Shown: positions 17,148 through 26,123 of the stretch, piece after piece
How positions within the stretch are numbered: the stretch's first letter is position 1
How the letters are laid out: each line of letters begins with the position of its first letter
Source: Fibrobacter sp.
GTDB taxonomy: Bacteria > Fibrobacterota > Chitinivibrionia > Chitinivibrionales > Chitinispirillaceae
Length of the DNA: 45,293 bases
Assembly: GCA_012513915.1 (NCBI GenBank)
Contig: JAAZBG010000018.1
Coordinates: forward strand, 1-45,293
Direction of reading: 5' to 3'
Notes under the pieces: generated by a model
Database searches by the model: none
Seen by the model: only the letters and a program-made list of their open reading frames with translations
What the model was told of the DNA's origin: nothing
Made by a program: the position numbers and the translations under genes

Positions 17148-17984
17148 AGTATACAATATATCCAAAAGTTTGAATTTTTGCAATGGTTTCAGATAATGTG
17201 ATTCATTTTGGAGAGCAGTGTATCCTTGGAATGAACTTAAATCGTAATAAATTATGATTTATGCGAAGGTCGAGTATATGTCAATTAGTTTGTAACAGAT
17301 TGTTTTGTAAGGAGTAGATAACACAAGTTCAAATTCGGTTTGGCGTAGTATTACTATGACCTTCTGAGATGTATGCGAACATTCAATTAAAATTTTCGGA
17401 ATTTGCTGAATTTTCCGGGTTGGAAAAGAGAGCAGGGCATTACAATTAGGGTAATCAGAGATGGTGTCGTGATGCAAGTGATGGCAACAACACTAAATAG
17501 CTTTGCTATCCGTTTCGGGGAGAGTCCACGACTTCTGCTGGATGAACTGGTATCAAATTCTTTTTCATTGGTGATAAGGTGAATGTAACTCACCATATCT
17601 TTTTCATCCGTTTTATCATCATAAGTGTAAGTATACCGGGAAAATGATGTTTTATCACATTCGATTAAGGGTGATTCGGGGCCAATATTGATAACAAAAT
17701 TTCTCTATTTGTCTTTTTCGAGCAGTGATGGTACAAGGCGGTAGTAACGAAATCCGCCACTGCCCTTACAGTTTGTTGAATAAGTCGTTCAGGTCTTGGT
17801 GTACCAAAAGAATCAGTTGTAAATAATCCCTGTATTTTTTTGCTTCTTGATAATCTCCGACTTCAGTACGAAACCATATCGTTTTAGAAATTATCACATT
17901 AACAGGGAGAACGTAGTTAATTCAATATCCGGACTTGAATTATAATATCAATTGCAGTATTTTAATCATTTACAGGAGGAATAT
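17148..17984. other. Gene-poor stretch between the regulator and the eCIS region
   Basis: No intact gene is convincing across about 840 bases. On the minus strand are a 69-codon frame (17387-17596) with one hydrophobic stretch (FSVVAITCITTPSLITLIV) and a decayed coding remnant at 17705-17921, listed separately. The regulator's promoter should lie in 17148-17250. AGGAGGA at 17974-17980 is the strong ribosome binding site of the membrane gene at 17985. Confidence 0.5.
17705..17921 (-). pseudogene. Remnant of an unidentified gene, with frameshift
   Basis: Two protein-like segments lie in adjacent frames of the minus strand. The upstream one (17921 to the stop at 17766) reads about 50 residues including KTIWFRTEVGDYQEAKKYRD and ends NDLFNKL. 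A one-base shift at that stop continues as KGSGGFRYYRLVPSLLEKDK with a stop at 17705. Neither segment has an ATG or a ribosome binding site, and a stop lies just upstream at 17922. The composition is that of real protein, so this looks like the 3' end of a decayed gene. The family was not recognised. Confidence 0.35.
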
Positions 17985-18695
17985 ATGGATAAACTCAGAA
18001 TCCCACTGTTTATTATTGCTGCGATTTTACTGATAATTGCTTTTGGTCTGGAAATTGGTTCCAATAGGCTTGTTACTATTTTGGCAAGTGCTTTCGATGT
18101 TGACGCGTTTCAAAAAGCAAAAGATGCAGGTGGTGTTACTCCTGGAATTGCAATTGGTGTGATGTCACTTTTTGATGGTCTTGTGTTGTTCTCAGTTCTT
18201 CTTATTGGAGCATCACTAATTATTCCCGACTCAATTCAAGGTAGAATTCAAGGGATAATAACGCTTATTGTATCAATAATTGTGATAATATCAGGAATCG
18301 TACTACTTATTTCATCATTTGTTCAGCTTGTTTTGATGATCTCACTGCTGTTTGCACCAATATTTGGGACAATTGCGTATTTTGCGATCTATGCAGACTT
18401 TCCTTCAAATTCTGCAAAAACAATTCTGGGTTTAATTCTTTTATTTAAAATTGGATTCGCAATATTTTTATTATTTGCTCATCAGAGATTTTTGCAGAAT
18501 ACAAGTCTTGTCATATTGATACTCTTGTCGATGGTGCTTGGATTGCTGGTAAGTTTATTGCATGGAATTGTACCAGGATTTCTCGTAAGTATAACTGACG
18601 CGCTTGGTGGAATTATAGTGGCAATAGTAGCGATTGTTTTTGCTGTTTTGTATCTGATTAATTCTGTTGTATCAATAGTGAAAGCAGTTGCCTGA
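17985..18695 (+). CDS. Polytopic membrane protein of unknown function
   Basis: A 236-residue, very hydrophobic protein with about six or seven membrane helices, counting from RIPLFIIAAILLIIAFGLEI at the N terminus to AIVAIVFAVLYLINSVVSIV at the C terminus. There is little charge outside residues 28-48. AGGAGGA six bases before ATG 17985 is one of the strongest ribosome binding sites here and rules out the in-frame ATG at 17952. I do not recognise a family. It converges on the eCIS-side gene at 18698, only two bases apart, so the two genes' terminators must overlap. A membrane partner of the injection system is possible only by position. Confidence 0.75.
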   Translation: MDKLRIPLFIIAAILLIIAFGLEIGSNRLVTILASAFDVDAFQKAKDAGGVTPGIAIGVMSLFDGLVLFSVLLIGASLIIPDSIQGRIQGIITLIVSIIVIISGIVLLISSFVQLVLMISLLFAPIFGTIAYFAIYADFPSNSAKTILGLILLFKIGFAIFLLFAHQRFLQNTSLVILILLSMVLGLLVSLLHGIVPGFLVSITDALGGIIVAIVAIVFAVLYLINSVVSIVKAVA

Positions 18696-18697
18696 GT

Positions 18698-19207
18698 TTA
18701 CTGTAAAGTGAATGTATGGTTTTTATTAATTATACAAGCTTTTGGATTGCCTGTTAACTTAGATATGGTGATAGACCCGCCATCTCTACCTATCATAAAA
18801 TTTGTTGTGTCAGGTTCAGTTTTTGTGTTTTTTACGGACAATATGCAGGTATCTGATTTTCTTTCAGCAGTATTATGATATATAAACTGAACTCTTCCAA
18901 CTGTGTCAGTTTTTATTCTCGGAATTATACATATTGTAAGTTTTCTGAACGTATCCTTTTTATCGGTCTTTTTAATTATACATGAGAAATTAGACTTGAT
19001 TTGAATATCTTCAGCTTTAACCTTTGGTCCAAATGGTCCTAAATATTTATTTACTTTTTTAAAAAGAGGAAAGCTATCCGGTTCAAACGTTTCATGAGAA
19101 CTAAAAGTACTCTTGCTGGAATTTACAGACACACCGATACCAGAAATTACTATTGCGATAACAGCTATAATTATGAGAATTACTACGACTTTTTGCTGAT
19201 TGTTCAT
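18698..19207 (-). CDS. Small membrane-anchored protein at the 3' end of the eCIS locus
   Basis: A 169-residue protein with a short cytoplasmic start (MNNQQK), a single N-terminal hydrophobic helix (about 7-28) and a beta-rich domain outside the membrane (FSCIIKKTDKKDTFRKLTIC, RVQFIYHNTAERKSDTCIL). Four cysteines in the mature part could form disulfides. No lipobox was found. It follows the PASTA-domain gene on the same strand after 141 bases, so it may be the last gene of the injection-system operon or an independent unit. The ribosome binding site is weak (GGAAG, nine bases). Not recognised as a family. Confidence 0.6.
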   Translation of the reverse strand: MNNQQKVVVILIIIAVIAIVISGIGVSVNSSKSTFSSHETFEPDSFPLFKKVNKYLGPFGPKVKAEDIQIKSNFSCIIKKTDKKDTFRKLTICIIPRIKTDTVGRVQFIYHNTAERKSDTCILSVKNTKTEPDTTNFMIGRDGGSITISKLTGNPKACIINKNHTFTLQ

Positions 19208-19348
19208 TTTGTTTTGCTTCCAACCACCACAAATTGATATTTATTGTATCAGTTCAACACTATGGCTGACTAATTGTCATGCCAGTCATAGTATTGGAAC
19301 TGTTTTGTTTGGTCAATTTATCTGTAAGTATAAATTGACCAAATTTGG

Positions 19349-20671
19349 TTACTTTTTCAAATATGTAAATGATGGGTCAGGTCTTCCAACGAAGCAGTAT
19401 TTTGTAAAACCATACTTCTTGCAGATGTTAATAATGGTATTTGCTTCAGTGGCATTTGGCGCAGCGAAAACAGCATGGCTACCATCAACAATCTGATATA
19501 GCGTGCTGTTATGCCTAATTACTCTTAAGTTAGAGGGGTTAAAACTAACACAATCTTCGCTGCTAACAAGTGCACCCTGTGGTGCCTGATTACTTGATTT
19601 CCAGTAACGTAATGATGGGGCTGGGCGTCCGATAAAACATTGCTGATTTAATCTATATGCTTTAATAATTCTTAAGGCTTTCTGCGCTTCTGTCATATTT
19701 GGAAACATTAACATCCTGCTATTGCCATCCTTCATTAACACCTGTGAACCCTCAGCAACGAGTTGGATATTGTTGGGGTTACAGGATAAGCAGTCTTCAG
19801 TAACCTGAACGTCTGGTAGTTTCTGAACTGTGTAAGAAATTGAAATTCCTGCCATTACTATTTTGCCTGAAGGTGGATTTGTGGAGATTATGGTGCCAGG
19901 GACTGCACCAGTTTTATAACCGGTACCTGCATTTATCGTGGTAAAACCAAGGGATGTAAGCTTACTTTTAGCAGAAACTTCTGTCTGCCCTGATAGATCT
20001 GGTACCTCAACACCCTCGGTAATAGTCAATACTACTTCTGTATTTTTTTTAACTTTTAGTTTTGCGGCTGGATTTTGTTCAGATATAGTCCAGTCAATGG
20101 AATCGGTTGGACACATCGTACAGACCGTACTTTCTTTTAACGATGCGTTTTTTAATGTTTCTTTTGCCTGTTCAATATTCATTGAGGTAACATCAGGCAC
20201 TTTAACTAAGCTTCTAACAAATAGTAGGTAAATAATTCCACTAATCAGAATAAGGCCACCAGCAATGGCTATGATAATCCAGATTAATTTACTATCCTTT
20301 TTAACCGGAGCTGGCGATGTTATGTCAAATGAAACACTCTGACCTTCTGTAAAGTCTTCTTCCGGAGACTCTTCTGAAAATGCATCCAGGCGGAACTGAT
20401 AATTGCCAGCTTCAACATTTGGTGGGACTGAGATTACTACTTTAATACTGACAGACTCGTTTATTGCATAATCACGTTCAATAAATTTGTCCTCGAGCTT
20501 AAACCATTCAGATTTTGATTTACCAATAGCAAAAATTTTTACTCTGCCTCTCAGGGCAACCTCAGATTTGTTGGTAACGGTATATATTATTTCTGCTGTC
20601 TGTGGTTTGTTCGGTTCTTTACTCAGTACTATTTTTGGACTACTTGATGTAACGGTAAAACTTTGAGCCAT
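19349..20671 (-). CDS. eCIS-linked Ig-like/TM/PASTA protein, candidate membrane anchor
   Basis: A 440-residue protein with an unusual order. Residues 1-118 form an Ig-like sandwich without signal peptide (IIYTVTNKSEVALRGRVKIF, VPPNVEAGNYQFRLDAFSEE), a domain I recall next to phage-tail-like loci. Then a basic APVKKDSK stretch and one membrane helix (128-152), two PASTA domains (about 156-218 and 219-289), and two copies of a 66-68-residue module (293-358 and 373-440). Each module begins EDC and ends in a second cysteine followed by F-I/V-G-R-P-x-P-S. By the positive-inside rule the Ig domain should be cytoplasmic and the PASTA part periplasmic. PASTA domains bind peptidoglycan in Ser/Thr kinases and PBPs. 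AGGAG upstream supports the start. It lies 29 bases after tail protein I. A tether between baseplate and cell wall is inferred. Confidence 0.8.
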   Translation of the reverse strand: MAQSFTVTSSSPKIVLSKEPNKPQTAEIIYTVTNKSEVALRGRVKIFAIGKSKSEWFKLEDKFIERDYAINESVSIKVVISVPPNVEAGNYQFRLDAFSEESPEEDFTEGQSVSFDITSPAPVKKDSKLIWIIIAIAGGLILISGIIYLLFVRSLVKVPDVTSMNIEQAKETLKNASLKESTVCTMCPTDSIDWTISEQNPAAKLKVKKNTEVVLTITEGVEVPDLSGQTEVSAKSKLTSLGFTTINAGTGYKTGAVPGTIISTNPPSGKIVMAGISISYTVQKLPDVQVTEDCLSCNPNNIQLVAEGSQVLMKDGNSRMLMFPNMTEAQKALRIIKAYRLNQQCFIGRPAPSLRYWKSSNQAPQGALVSSEDCVSFNPSNLRVIRHNSTLYQIVDGSHAVFAAPNATEANTIINICKKYGFTKYCFVGRPDPSFTYLKK

Positions 20672-20700
20672 GGTTGTCTCCTGTTTAAAGAAATATCAGT

Positions 20701-21249
20701 TTATTCAAACGCGAGTTCATAAGTCGTGTATGCAGGTTTTTCTTTTTCAATAATTTTATGTAAAACAGGTAAATATGATTTTACATCTGATGAAACTATT
20801 ATTTTAATATGATACGGGATCGGATCGCCATCTGAATCTTTTGGATTTTCATCAATTCGAATGTTTTTAATTCCGAGTGCAATTTGTATAAACGTTCGCA
20901 GGCCTTCAGATGTTCCCCGCCATTTTATAAGATATGCACCATTTGCCAACAATTCCCTAAGTCTTCCCGGACCATTTGTCAGAAAATCAAGGCTTGATGC
21001 TTTGTCAATTCTTTGATGTTTCAGCTCTTCTGTAAGCAGCCATTCAAGCTCCACCCAGTGAGCCAGAAATGGAACCATCCTGTCGAGAGTAAGGCGGGGA
21101 TTAAATAGTGAATCAAGAGAATTCAGCAGTGTTTCATCCGGAATATGTAATGATTCCATTGCGTCAATTATCGCTGAAAGAGCAGTTCCAGGGTGGTCTG
21201 CCTGTCTGAATACTTCAGGTAAAAGTTGTATGATTTCAGTTCGCTTCAT
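20701..21249 (-). CDS. Baseplate wedge / phage tail protein I-like (Afp12-like)
   Basis: A 182-residue protein of the P2 gpI family, which in eCIS and T6SS corresponds to Afp12/TssF-like wedge parts. It opens IIQLLPEVFRQ, has DSLFNPRLTLDRMVPFLAHWVELEW and GPGRLRELLANGAYLIKWRGTSEGLRTFIQIALGI, then PAYTTYELAFE at the end, all typical. ATG 21249 with GGTGAG upstream is preferred over the GTG at 21255. It overlaps the end of baseplate J by 14 bases. With J and gp25 it forms the wedge around the central hub of the contractile tail. Confidence 0.88.
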   Translation of the reverse strand: MKRTEIIQLLPEVFRQADHPGTALSAIIDAMESLHIPDETLLNSLDSLFNPRLTLDRMVPFLAHWVELEWLLTEELKHQRIDKASSLDFLTNGPGRLRELLANGAYLIKWRGTSEGLRTFIQIALGIKNIRIDENPKDSDGDPIPYHIKIIVSSDVKSYLPVLHKIIEKEKPAYTTYELAFE

Positions 21250-23830
21250 CTTCACTCACCACAACGATCTCATGTTCTGAAGAGCAGAATAACCATGTTG
21301 ACGGTAATGAAACTTTTTCAGTGTATTCAGTTTTTGAACTAACTTCAAAGGTTTGGCCGTCTTTACTTTTAAAGACTCCCTTGGGTCCGCCGGTAAGTAG
21401 CAAATCGTTTTTTGCCAGTGATGTTGCAACTGCAAATACCTGATCAAACTGACTGTCACCTTTTCTAAAAGGTAAACCACAATCGAATGTGTGTTTTTGC
21501 CAGGATGCATCACTGTTGGCAGATGCCAGTCTTAGCACTCCGGCATTGTGACTTCCCGCGAATACAATATCATCTCTGAATGCGATTGAGAAACAACTGC
21601 CGCCAGCCCATTGTTTACTAAACAGAGTCCATGAGTCCAGGGGATTTGTTGATGCACGCAGTTCTGCCCGTGCACATCCTTTTCCGATTTCCGTTCCGGC
21701 TGATGTAAATGCAGCCCAAAGCCAGGATCTACCACCGTAATTGTAAATTTCAAGAAGACGAACATCTTCACCTTTAAGACCTGCGTTAACAAATGTGTTG
21801 TTATATCCACCCCGATCGCTAAGATAGACACCGCCGTTCTTTTTTGCTGATACCGCAACAAATGCAACTCCCTTGGAATCTATTCCGGTTGTAACAGCAT
21901 AAAAACCAAGCGCCTGATTCTGTGGATCAACAACAACGGGCACTGGTATTGCATCTTTTGTTAATGTAAGCTGATAAAGACCCGTTTCCGCAGCAAGCAG
22001 AATTAAAGGAATATTCTCTCTTTCTGTCCATGCAATATCTTCGACTTCAAATGCTGTCTGATGTATCATTTGCCATTCCGGGTTTTCTCCGCATTCCTTA
22101 GATAGGTATATACGGGAATATTTCTGTGCAGGATTTGTGCTGTTTGTGGAAATCGCGACATATCCTGGAAACTTTTTATGACATTCGATCTTTCTTATCT
22201 CTTCCTGTGTTCCAAAATCATAAATCTGTTCCCAACCAGTTCCATCATTAGATGACCTGAAGAGAATTGATCCACTAGATGAATACCACATGCCTTCTTC
22301 AAAAGCATCTGCCTGCAAACATTTAACATTAACATTCGGGGCACTGTCTGTTGAAAATTTTACCGAATCTGCATATTTTACACCTGCTTCTGAAAGGATT
22401 GCATCATATACATTTGATGCCCTGATTGGAGTGTCGAAGTTCCATCCTTTGTTATTAAAATCTGATGGTATTGGATTGATAATCTTATAAAGTCTTTCAA
22501 GAATCCGGTTACGAATAAGATCTGTTTTTTCTCCCCGACTTACAACAACTCTGGCAGAAATCTTGACAGGTTTGTACTTTACCCAATTTACAGAAACTGC
22601 AATTCCAAGAGGACTTCTTCGCACAAGCTCTCCAGTAATTGATGAAAGGGTGTCTGGCTTTTGAAGACTGATCAATGTGTCTCTGGAGATTCTGCCATTG
22701 TTCCAGAATGTATCCGGGACTACAGGAACAACTCCTACTTCAACAGTTCCACGGAGTGCATGTTTCCAAAGTGATGCTTTTGTATACGCATGTGCTCTCA
22801 CAATTGCACCGCGAGAGGTCTGTTTTGCAATAAGTTCGAAGTCACTTGAAGTAACAGCCCGTTCAAGAGATCTGAATTGCAAGGGCCCTCTGATAAGTGC
22901 GTTTTCAAATGACTCAGCATCTGAACCACCAGTTGCAATCTCATTATTTGTAACAATGAGGGAAAGTCTACCAACTGGATCTTTTAACACTGTCAGAGTA
23001 TTCTTATCAATATTACCGGATTTTCCACCACCTCGTGCATACCATAACCTGACCTCCCGACCTTCCTTGACTACTTCACCAAGCGCTTCCTGGTTAGCAG
23101 ATAATGTACTGCTATTGTTAAATAATCTTATTGATGGTGCAAAGGATATGGTTCCCGATGTTCTGTCGATAACATAAATGTGATTATCCTCTTGTGGATT
23201 AGCAAAGTTCTCAACCTCTTTCCAGACTCTGAAAACTTTGTTTTTATATGTGATTGAGCGAACGCGTTCAGTTATCTCATCAGGCAATACTTCTATACCA
23301 ACAGTACATTCAATATTTGAAAGAATTGGTGCACGCTGTGCTTTTACTGAAAGTCCAGGTAATCCGTTTCCATAACCAGCCAGTTCTGCATCAACAACTT
23401 CACCATGAAATGCTTCTACGGTGCATGATTTGGCACCTGCCAAAAAACGCCCGGTTTGAGAAGTAACAAATACAGGTATGTCTCCGGAGCTACTTGCTTT
23501 TGCGGCTGCAACTCTGGTATGTATCGGAATTTCTGTATCTGTTGATATCACTTTTTCAAGTGTAAAGGTGAGTTTGGTTGTGGCTGCTGATGGAGGCTGG
23601 ATTTGAACACCAAGAAGTCTCAGAAATTCAACAAATGCTTTTTGGGGAAGCCTGTTGATTCTGTAAATCATAATGTCGGTAAGATGTGCAAAAAGCTCAA
23701 GAAGCATCAGCCCCGGATCTCCAGGCGAAAGATCCGACCATTGAGGACAGGATTTCTGAACCAGCATTTTGGCCTCTGCAACAAGGTCATTAAAATCACG
23801 GTCGTCAAGATTAATTGATGGTAGTGCCAT
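21236..23830 (-). CDS. Baseplate J-like protein (Afp11-like) with C-terminal beta-propeller
   Basis: Roughly the first 500 of 864 residues form a baseplate assembly protein of the gpJ/Afp11 type: WSDLSPGDPGLMLLELFAHLTDIMIYRINRLP near the N terminus, then a long beta region, SLERAVTSSDFELIAKQTSRGAIVRAHAY, and a helical end (LIRNRILERLYKIINP, ASNVYDAILSEAGVKYADSV). From about 505 to the end come repeated units of the BNR/WD kind (GMWYSSSGSILFRSSNDGTGW, GVYLSDRGGYNNTF, GVFKSKDGQTFE), indicating a propeller. This extension is not part of classical Afp11. The start is ATG at 23831-23833 or 23828-23830; the second is better spaced from AAGGGG. Both overlap the gp25 stop. Translational coupling is very likely. 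Confidence 0.9.
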   Translation of the reverse strand: MALPSINLDDRDFNDLVAEAKMLVQKSCPQWSDLSPGDPGLMLLELFAHLTDIMIYRINRLPQKAFVEFLRLLGVQIQPPSAATTKLTFTLEKVISTDTEIPIHTRVAAAKASSSGDIPVFVTSQTGRFLAGAKSCTVEAFHGEVVDAELAGYGNGLPGLSVKAQRAPILSNIECTVGIEVLPDEITERVRSITYKNKVFRVWKEVENFANPQEDNHIYVIDRTSGTISFAPSIRLFNNSSTLSANQEALGEVVKEGREVRLWYARGGGKSGNIDKNTLTVLKDPVGRLSLIVTNNEIATGGSDAESFENALIRGPLQFRSLERAVTSSDFELIAKQTSRGAIVRAHAYTKASLWKHALRGTVEVGVVPVVPDTFWNNGRISRDTLISLQKPDTLSSITGELVRRSPLGIAVSVNWVKYKPVKISARVVVSRGEKTDLIRNRILERLYKIINPIPSDFNNKGWNFDTPIRASNVYDAILSEAGVKYADSVKFSTDSAPNVNVKCLQADAFEEGMWYSSSGSILFRSSNDGTGWEQIYDFGTQEEIRKIECHKKFPGYVAISTNSTNPAQKYSRIYLSKECGENPEWQMIHQTAFEVEDIAWTERENIPLILLAAETGLYQLTLTKDAIPVPVVVDPQNQALGFYAVTTGIDSKGVAFVAVSAKKNGGVYLSDRGGYNNTFVNAGLKGEDVRLLEIYNYGGRSWLWAAFTSAGTEIGKGCARAELRASTNPLDSWTLFSKQWAGGSCFSIAFRDDIVFAGSHNAGVLRLASANSDASWQKHTFDCGLPFRKGDSQFDQVFAVATSLAKNDLLLTGGPKGVFKSKDGQTFEVSSKTEYTEKVSLPSTWLFCSSEHEIVVVSEDEAN

Positions 23831-24264
23831 CATATACCCCTTTGGTCAAGATCAATTGAGTATTCAAGTGTTTCAGTTTCTATTGAACCAATACAGCGGT
23901 ACTCTATGGTGATATCAAGTTGTGACAGATGCGTTTTATTTGCTTCTGCATCAAGTCTGATAAGATGCACACGTTTTTCCCATTTATGGATTGCTTCACG
24001 TATGTAATGAATTGCAAGTCCTGCGGTAGTCTCGTCATTTTCGGAAAAAACAAGTCTTCTCAGATTACAACCGTAATCCGGATACATAACCCGTTCTCCT
24101 GGATTTACAGAAAGCAGCATTAAAATCGACTGTCTCACAGAAGCATTTCCGTCAACCATTGCGATTCCTCCTGATGATGTAATGTCGAAGCCGAATTCAT
24201 CTTTCTTAAAGGAATCGATTTCTGAAAAGGAAAATTTCCACGCGCGGTTCATAATTCTGTTCAT
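23830..24264 (-). CDS. gp25-like baseplate protein (Afp9-like)
   Basis: A 144-residue GPW/gp25 family protein, the wedge component that contacts the sheath at the baseplate. Recognisable pieces are VDGNASVRQSILMLLSVNPGERVMYPDYGCNLRRLVF, where the GERVM-x-P-x-x-G core is diagnostic, and AIHYIREAIHKWEKRVHL. GGAGG four bases upstream supports the start. The start overlaps the previous stop as ATGA and its own TGA overlaps the next start, so it sits in a tightly coupled chain. Confidence 0.93.
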   Translation of the reverse strand: MNRIMNRAWKFSFSEIDSFKKDEFGFDITSSGGIAMVDGNASVRQSILMLLSVNPGERVMYPDYGCNLRRLVFSENDETTAGLAIHYIREAIHKWEKRVHLIRLDAEANKTHLSQLDITIEYRCIGSIETETLEYSIDLDQRGI

Positions 24265-24599
24265 CTAACCTCCACAAAAGACTGACCAGGTGTTTGAACA
24301 GAATATTTCACAGTTCCTGGTGGTGTGCCATCAGTAAGTCCTTCGACAATATCAAGACAAAGCCTGCGTCCGTTAATTTTTATGTAACTGCAATATCCTT
24401 GCATTACAGGCAGTGTATTTGTACAGGGTTTTATACCCATTCCGATATTTGGACACCCGCTAATTGATTTGGATTCAGGATCATTATCAACGAGTATCTG
24501 CCTGTTGTTAATAGTAACAAGGTTTTGAGAACCAAAAATATTCACCTTTCCTGCTTTGTGGCCACAAACAAGAAGTGCATCTTCAGTAAGTATTTTCAT
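24261..24599 (-). CDS. Small spike-tip candidate of the eCIS (PAAR/DUF4280-like position)
   Basis: A 112-residue protein immediately after the VgrG-like spike gene. It has CGHKAGKVNIF, NRQILVDNDPESKSISGCPNIGMGIKPC, GYCSYIKINGRRLCLD and GLTDGTPPGTVKYSVQTPGQ. I recall related small proteins in contractile-injection loci at the position of Afp10, where a PAAR protein sharpens the spike. A canonical PAAR repeat is not visible, but the conserved cysteines and glycine-proline turns would fit a metal-bound tip. AAGG ten bases upstream is the likely ribosome binding site. The tip role is inferred from order. Confidence 0.7.
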   Translation of the reverse strand: MKILTEDALLVCGHKAGKVNIFGSQNLVTINNRQILVDNDPESKSISGCPNIGMGIKPCTNTLPVMQGYCSYIKINGRRLCLDIVEGLTDGTPPGTVKYSVQTPGQSFVEVR

Positions 24600-24605
24600 T
24601 GTCTG

Positions 24606-26123
24606 TCAACCTTGCTGAAAGTCAATGGAATTGCCTTTTATTACTATGTTTTTATTTGGAGCTTCAATTACAAGATCTGTTTCAGAATGAATTATTGCTT
24701 CATCTGGTGTAAATTCAAGAAAACTGCCCTCTTTATTCATTACTTTAATGCTCTCTTTACTGTCATCAAGAAGTAGTGTCTGACCACCAGGTGTAGCAAA
24801 AAGATACCGTAAAACGGAATTGTCCTTTACTCCCCAGTCTGGCGGTTCTTTATCTTTTCCAAGTACTCCGCCAAGGACGACCCCTGTCGAATAGTCATTA
24901 TTAAGCAGTAAAACAAGGACTGTGTCGCCAATGTCTGGCAATGCAATCAGCCCTTTATTATTTCCACCTGCAACAGTAAGGACTGTTAACCAATCTGTTT
25001 CGGCATCTTCACATGATGGGAAAATAACTTTGATTCTGCCCATGGCGTCTGGATCATCTACCGAAAGTACTTCTCCAATAAGTGCGACAGGTCCACGCGC
25101 GGGAGCCTTTGGTTCAGGAACTTCTGTGCTTATTTTACAAATGTATCCAAGCTTATCGTCAACTGTGTGGACAACATCAGTAAGTGTGTATTTACCGTCA
25201 AGGTCGGGATAAACACCTTTAATGTCAACGCTAATACCAGGCTTTAAAGCTGTTTGGCCATCTGCGATACCAGTAACGGTAAATCTTGATGCATAACTTC
25301 TGTCAAATATTGCCTGTGTAAGGCTTTCTGCATGCTGATCGTTATATACTGACATGCTAACACATTTAAGCCCATCAGCATTTCCATCCAGCCCATCAAG
25401 AGAAGTGGATTCATTATCTATGCCTGAGTTCGGATTGTTTATTATTGCAGAGTGTTTTGTAATTTCAAATGGATTCCAACCAGATAAACTAACTTCTTTG
25501 TATGCTCTGTTGCCATTTTGTTCAATACTGACTTCTAAAAGATTCTCACCCCGTTTGAGCTCAAAAGAATCACCTGTACCTTTGAGTGACATAAGATTCA
25601 ACTTGTTTCCGTCAAGAAAGTAGTATAATCCTGAGCGCTGTGTAATATATGAGATAAAGTCAAGATCTGATTCCTGGTACTGAATAATTACCGGCCATAC
25701 AGGTGAGGATTCATTTGTGCATATATCGAGACCATAGTTTTGTCCGAATTCACGAGTGATTTCAATAGCCGACATATTCCTGTGTGTATGTATTCCCTGT
25801 CTCTTACGCAACATATAAAGTTTGTCGAATCCACGGATTGTTATTGTAGTAGCCTGTGATGACAATGTTGAATAATCTATTGCTGTAATTGATCCGGAGA
25901 AAACAGCATCTTTGTTGATTTTTATCGTAATTGTTCTTTCATCCGATGGACTAATAGACGCGTATAGTGATTTTGGCGGTTCCATAAAAGTGATTTCAAA
26001 CATTGATGGTTGTGAAAGACGTTGATGAATTTTAACAGCAGTAACAGAGCGGCTTTCATCTGGCAGCAACTCTGAACTGTCAATATAAATGTTTAATAAA
26101 GGCATTGCCGAAACATGCTTCAT
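24606..26123 (-). CDS. VgrG-like spike protein (Afp8-like)
   Basis: A 505-residue spike protein. The N-terminal part (about 1-340) resembles gp27/phage late control D domains (MPLLNIYIDSSELLPDE, TITIRGFDKLYMLRKRQGIHTHRNMSAIEITREFGQNYGL). Residues about 343-410 form the OB-fold (GEVLSVDDPDAMGRIKVIFP, NKGLIALPDIGDTVLVLLLNND). The short C-terminal part (ATPGGQTLLLDDSKESIKVMN, IVIKGNSIDFQQG) fits the start of a beta-helix spike. It is shorter than T6SS VgrGs with toxin extensions and carries no recognisable effector. It overlaps the LysM gene by four bases (ATGA). Confidence 0.93.
   Translation of the reverse strand: MKHVSAMPLLNIYIDSSELLPDESRSVTAVKIHQRLSQPSMFEITFMEPPKSLYASISPSDERTITIKINKDAVFSGSITAIDYSTLSSQATTITIRGFDKLYMLRKRQGIHTHRNMSAIEITREFGQNYGLDICTNESSPVWPVIIQYQESDLDFISYITQRSGLYYFLDGNKLNLMSLKGTGDSFELKRGENLLEVSIEQNGNRAYKEVSLSGWNPFEITKHSAIINNPNSGIDNESTSLDGLDGNADGLKCVSMSVYNDQHAESLTQAIFDRSYASRFTVTGIADGQTALKPGISVDIKGVYPDLDGKYTLTDVVHTVDDKLGYICKISTEVPEPKAPARGPVALIGEVLSVDDPDAMGRIKVIFPSCEDAETDWLTVLTVAGGNNKGLIALPDIGDTVLVLLLNNDYSTGVVLGGVLGKDKEPPDWGVKDNSVLRYLFATPGGQTLLLDDSKESIKVMNKEGSFLEFTPDEAIIHSETDLVIEAPNKNIVIKGNSIDFQQG

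Noticed and set aside
22677..23177. Plus-strand frame inside baseplate J
   Set aside because: It is opposite a certain gene, with serine/proline-rich shadow composition and no ribosome binding site.
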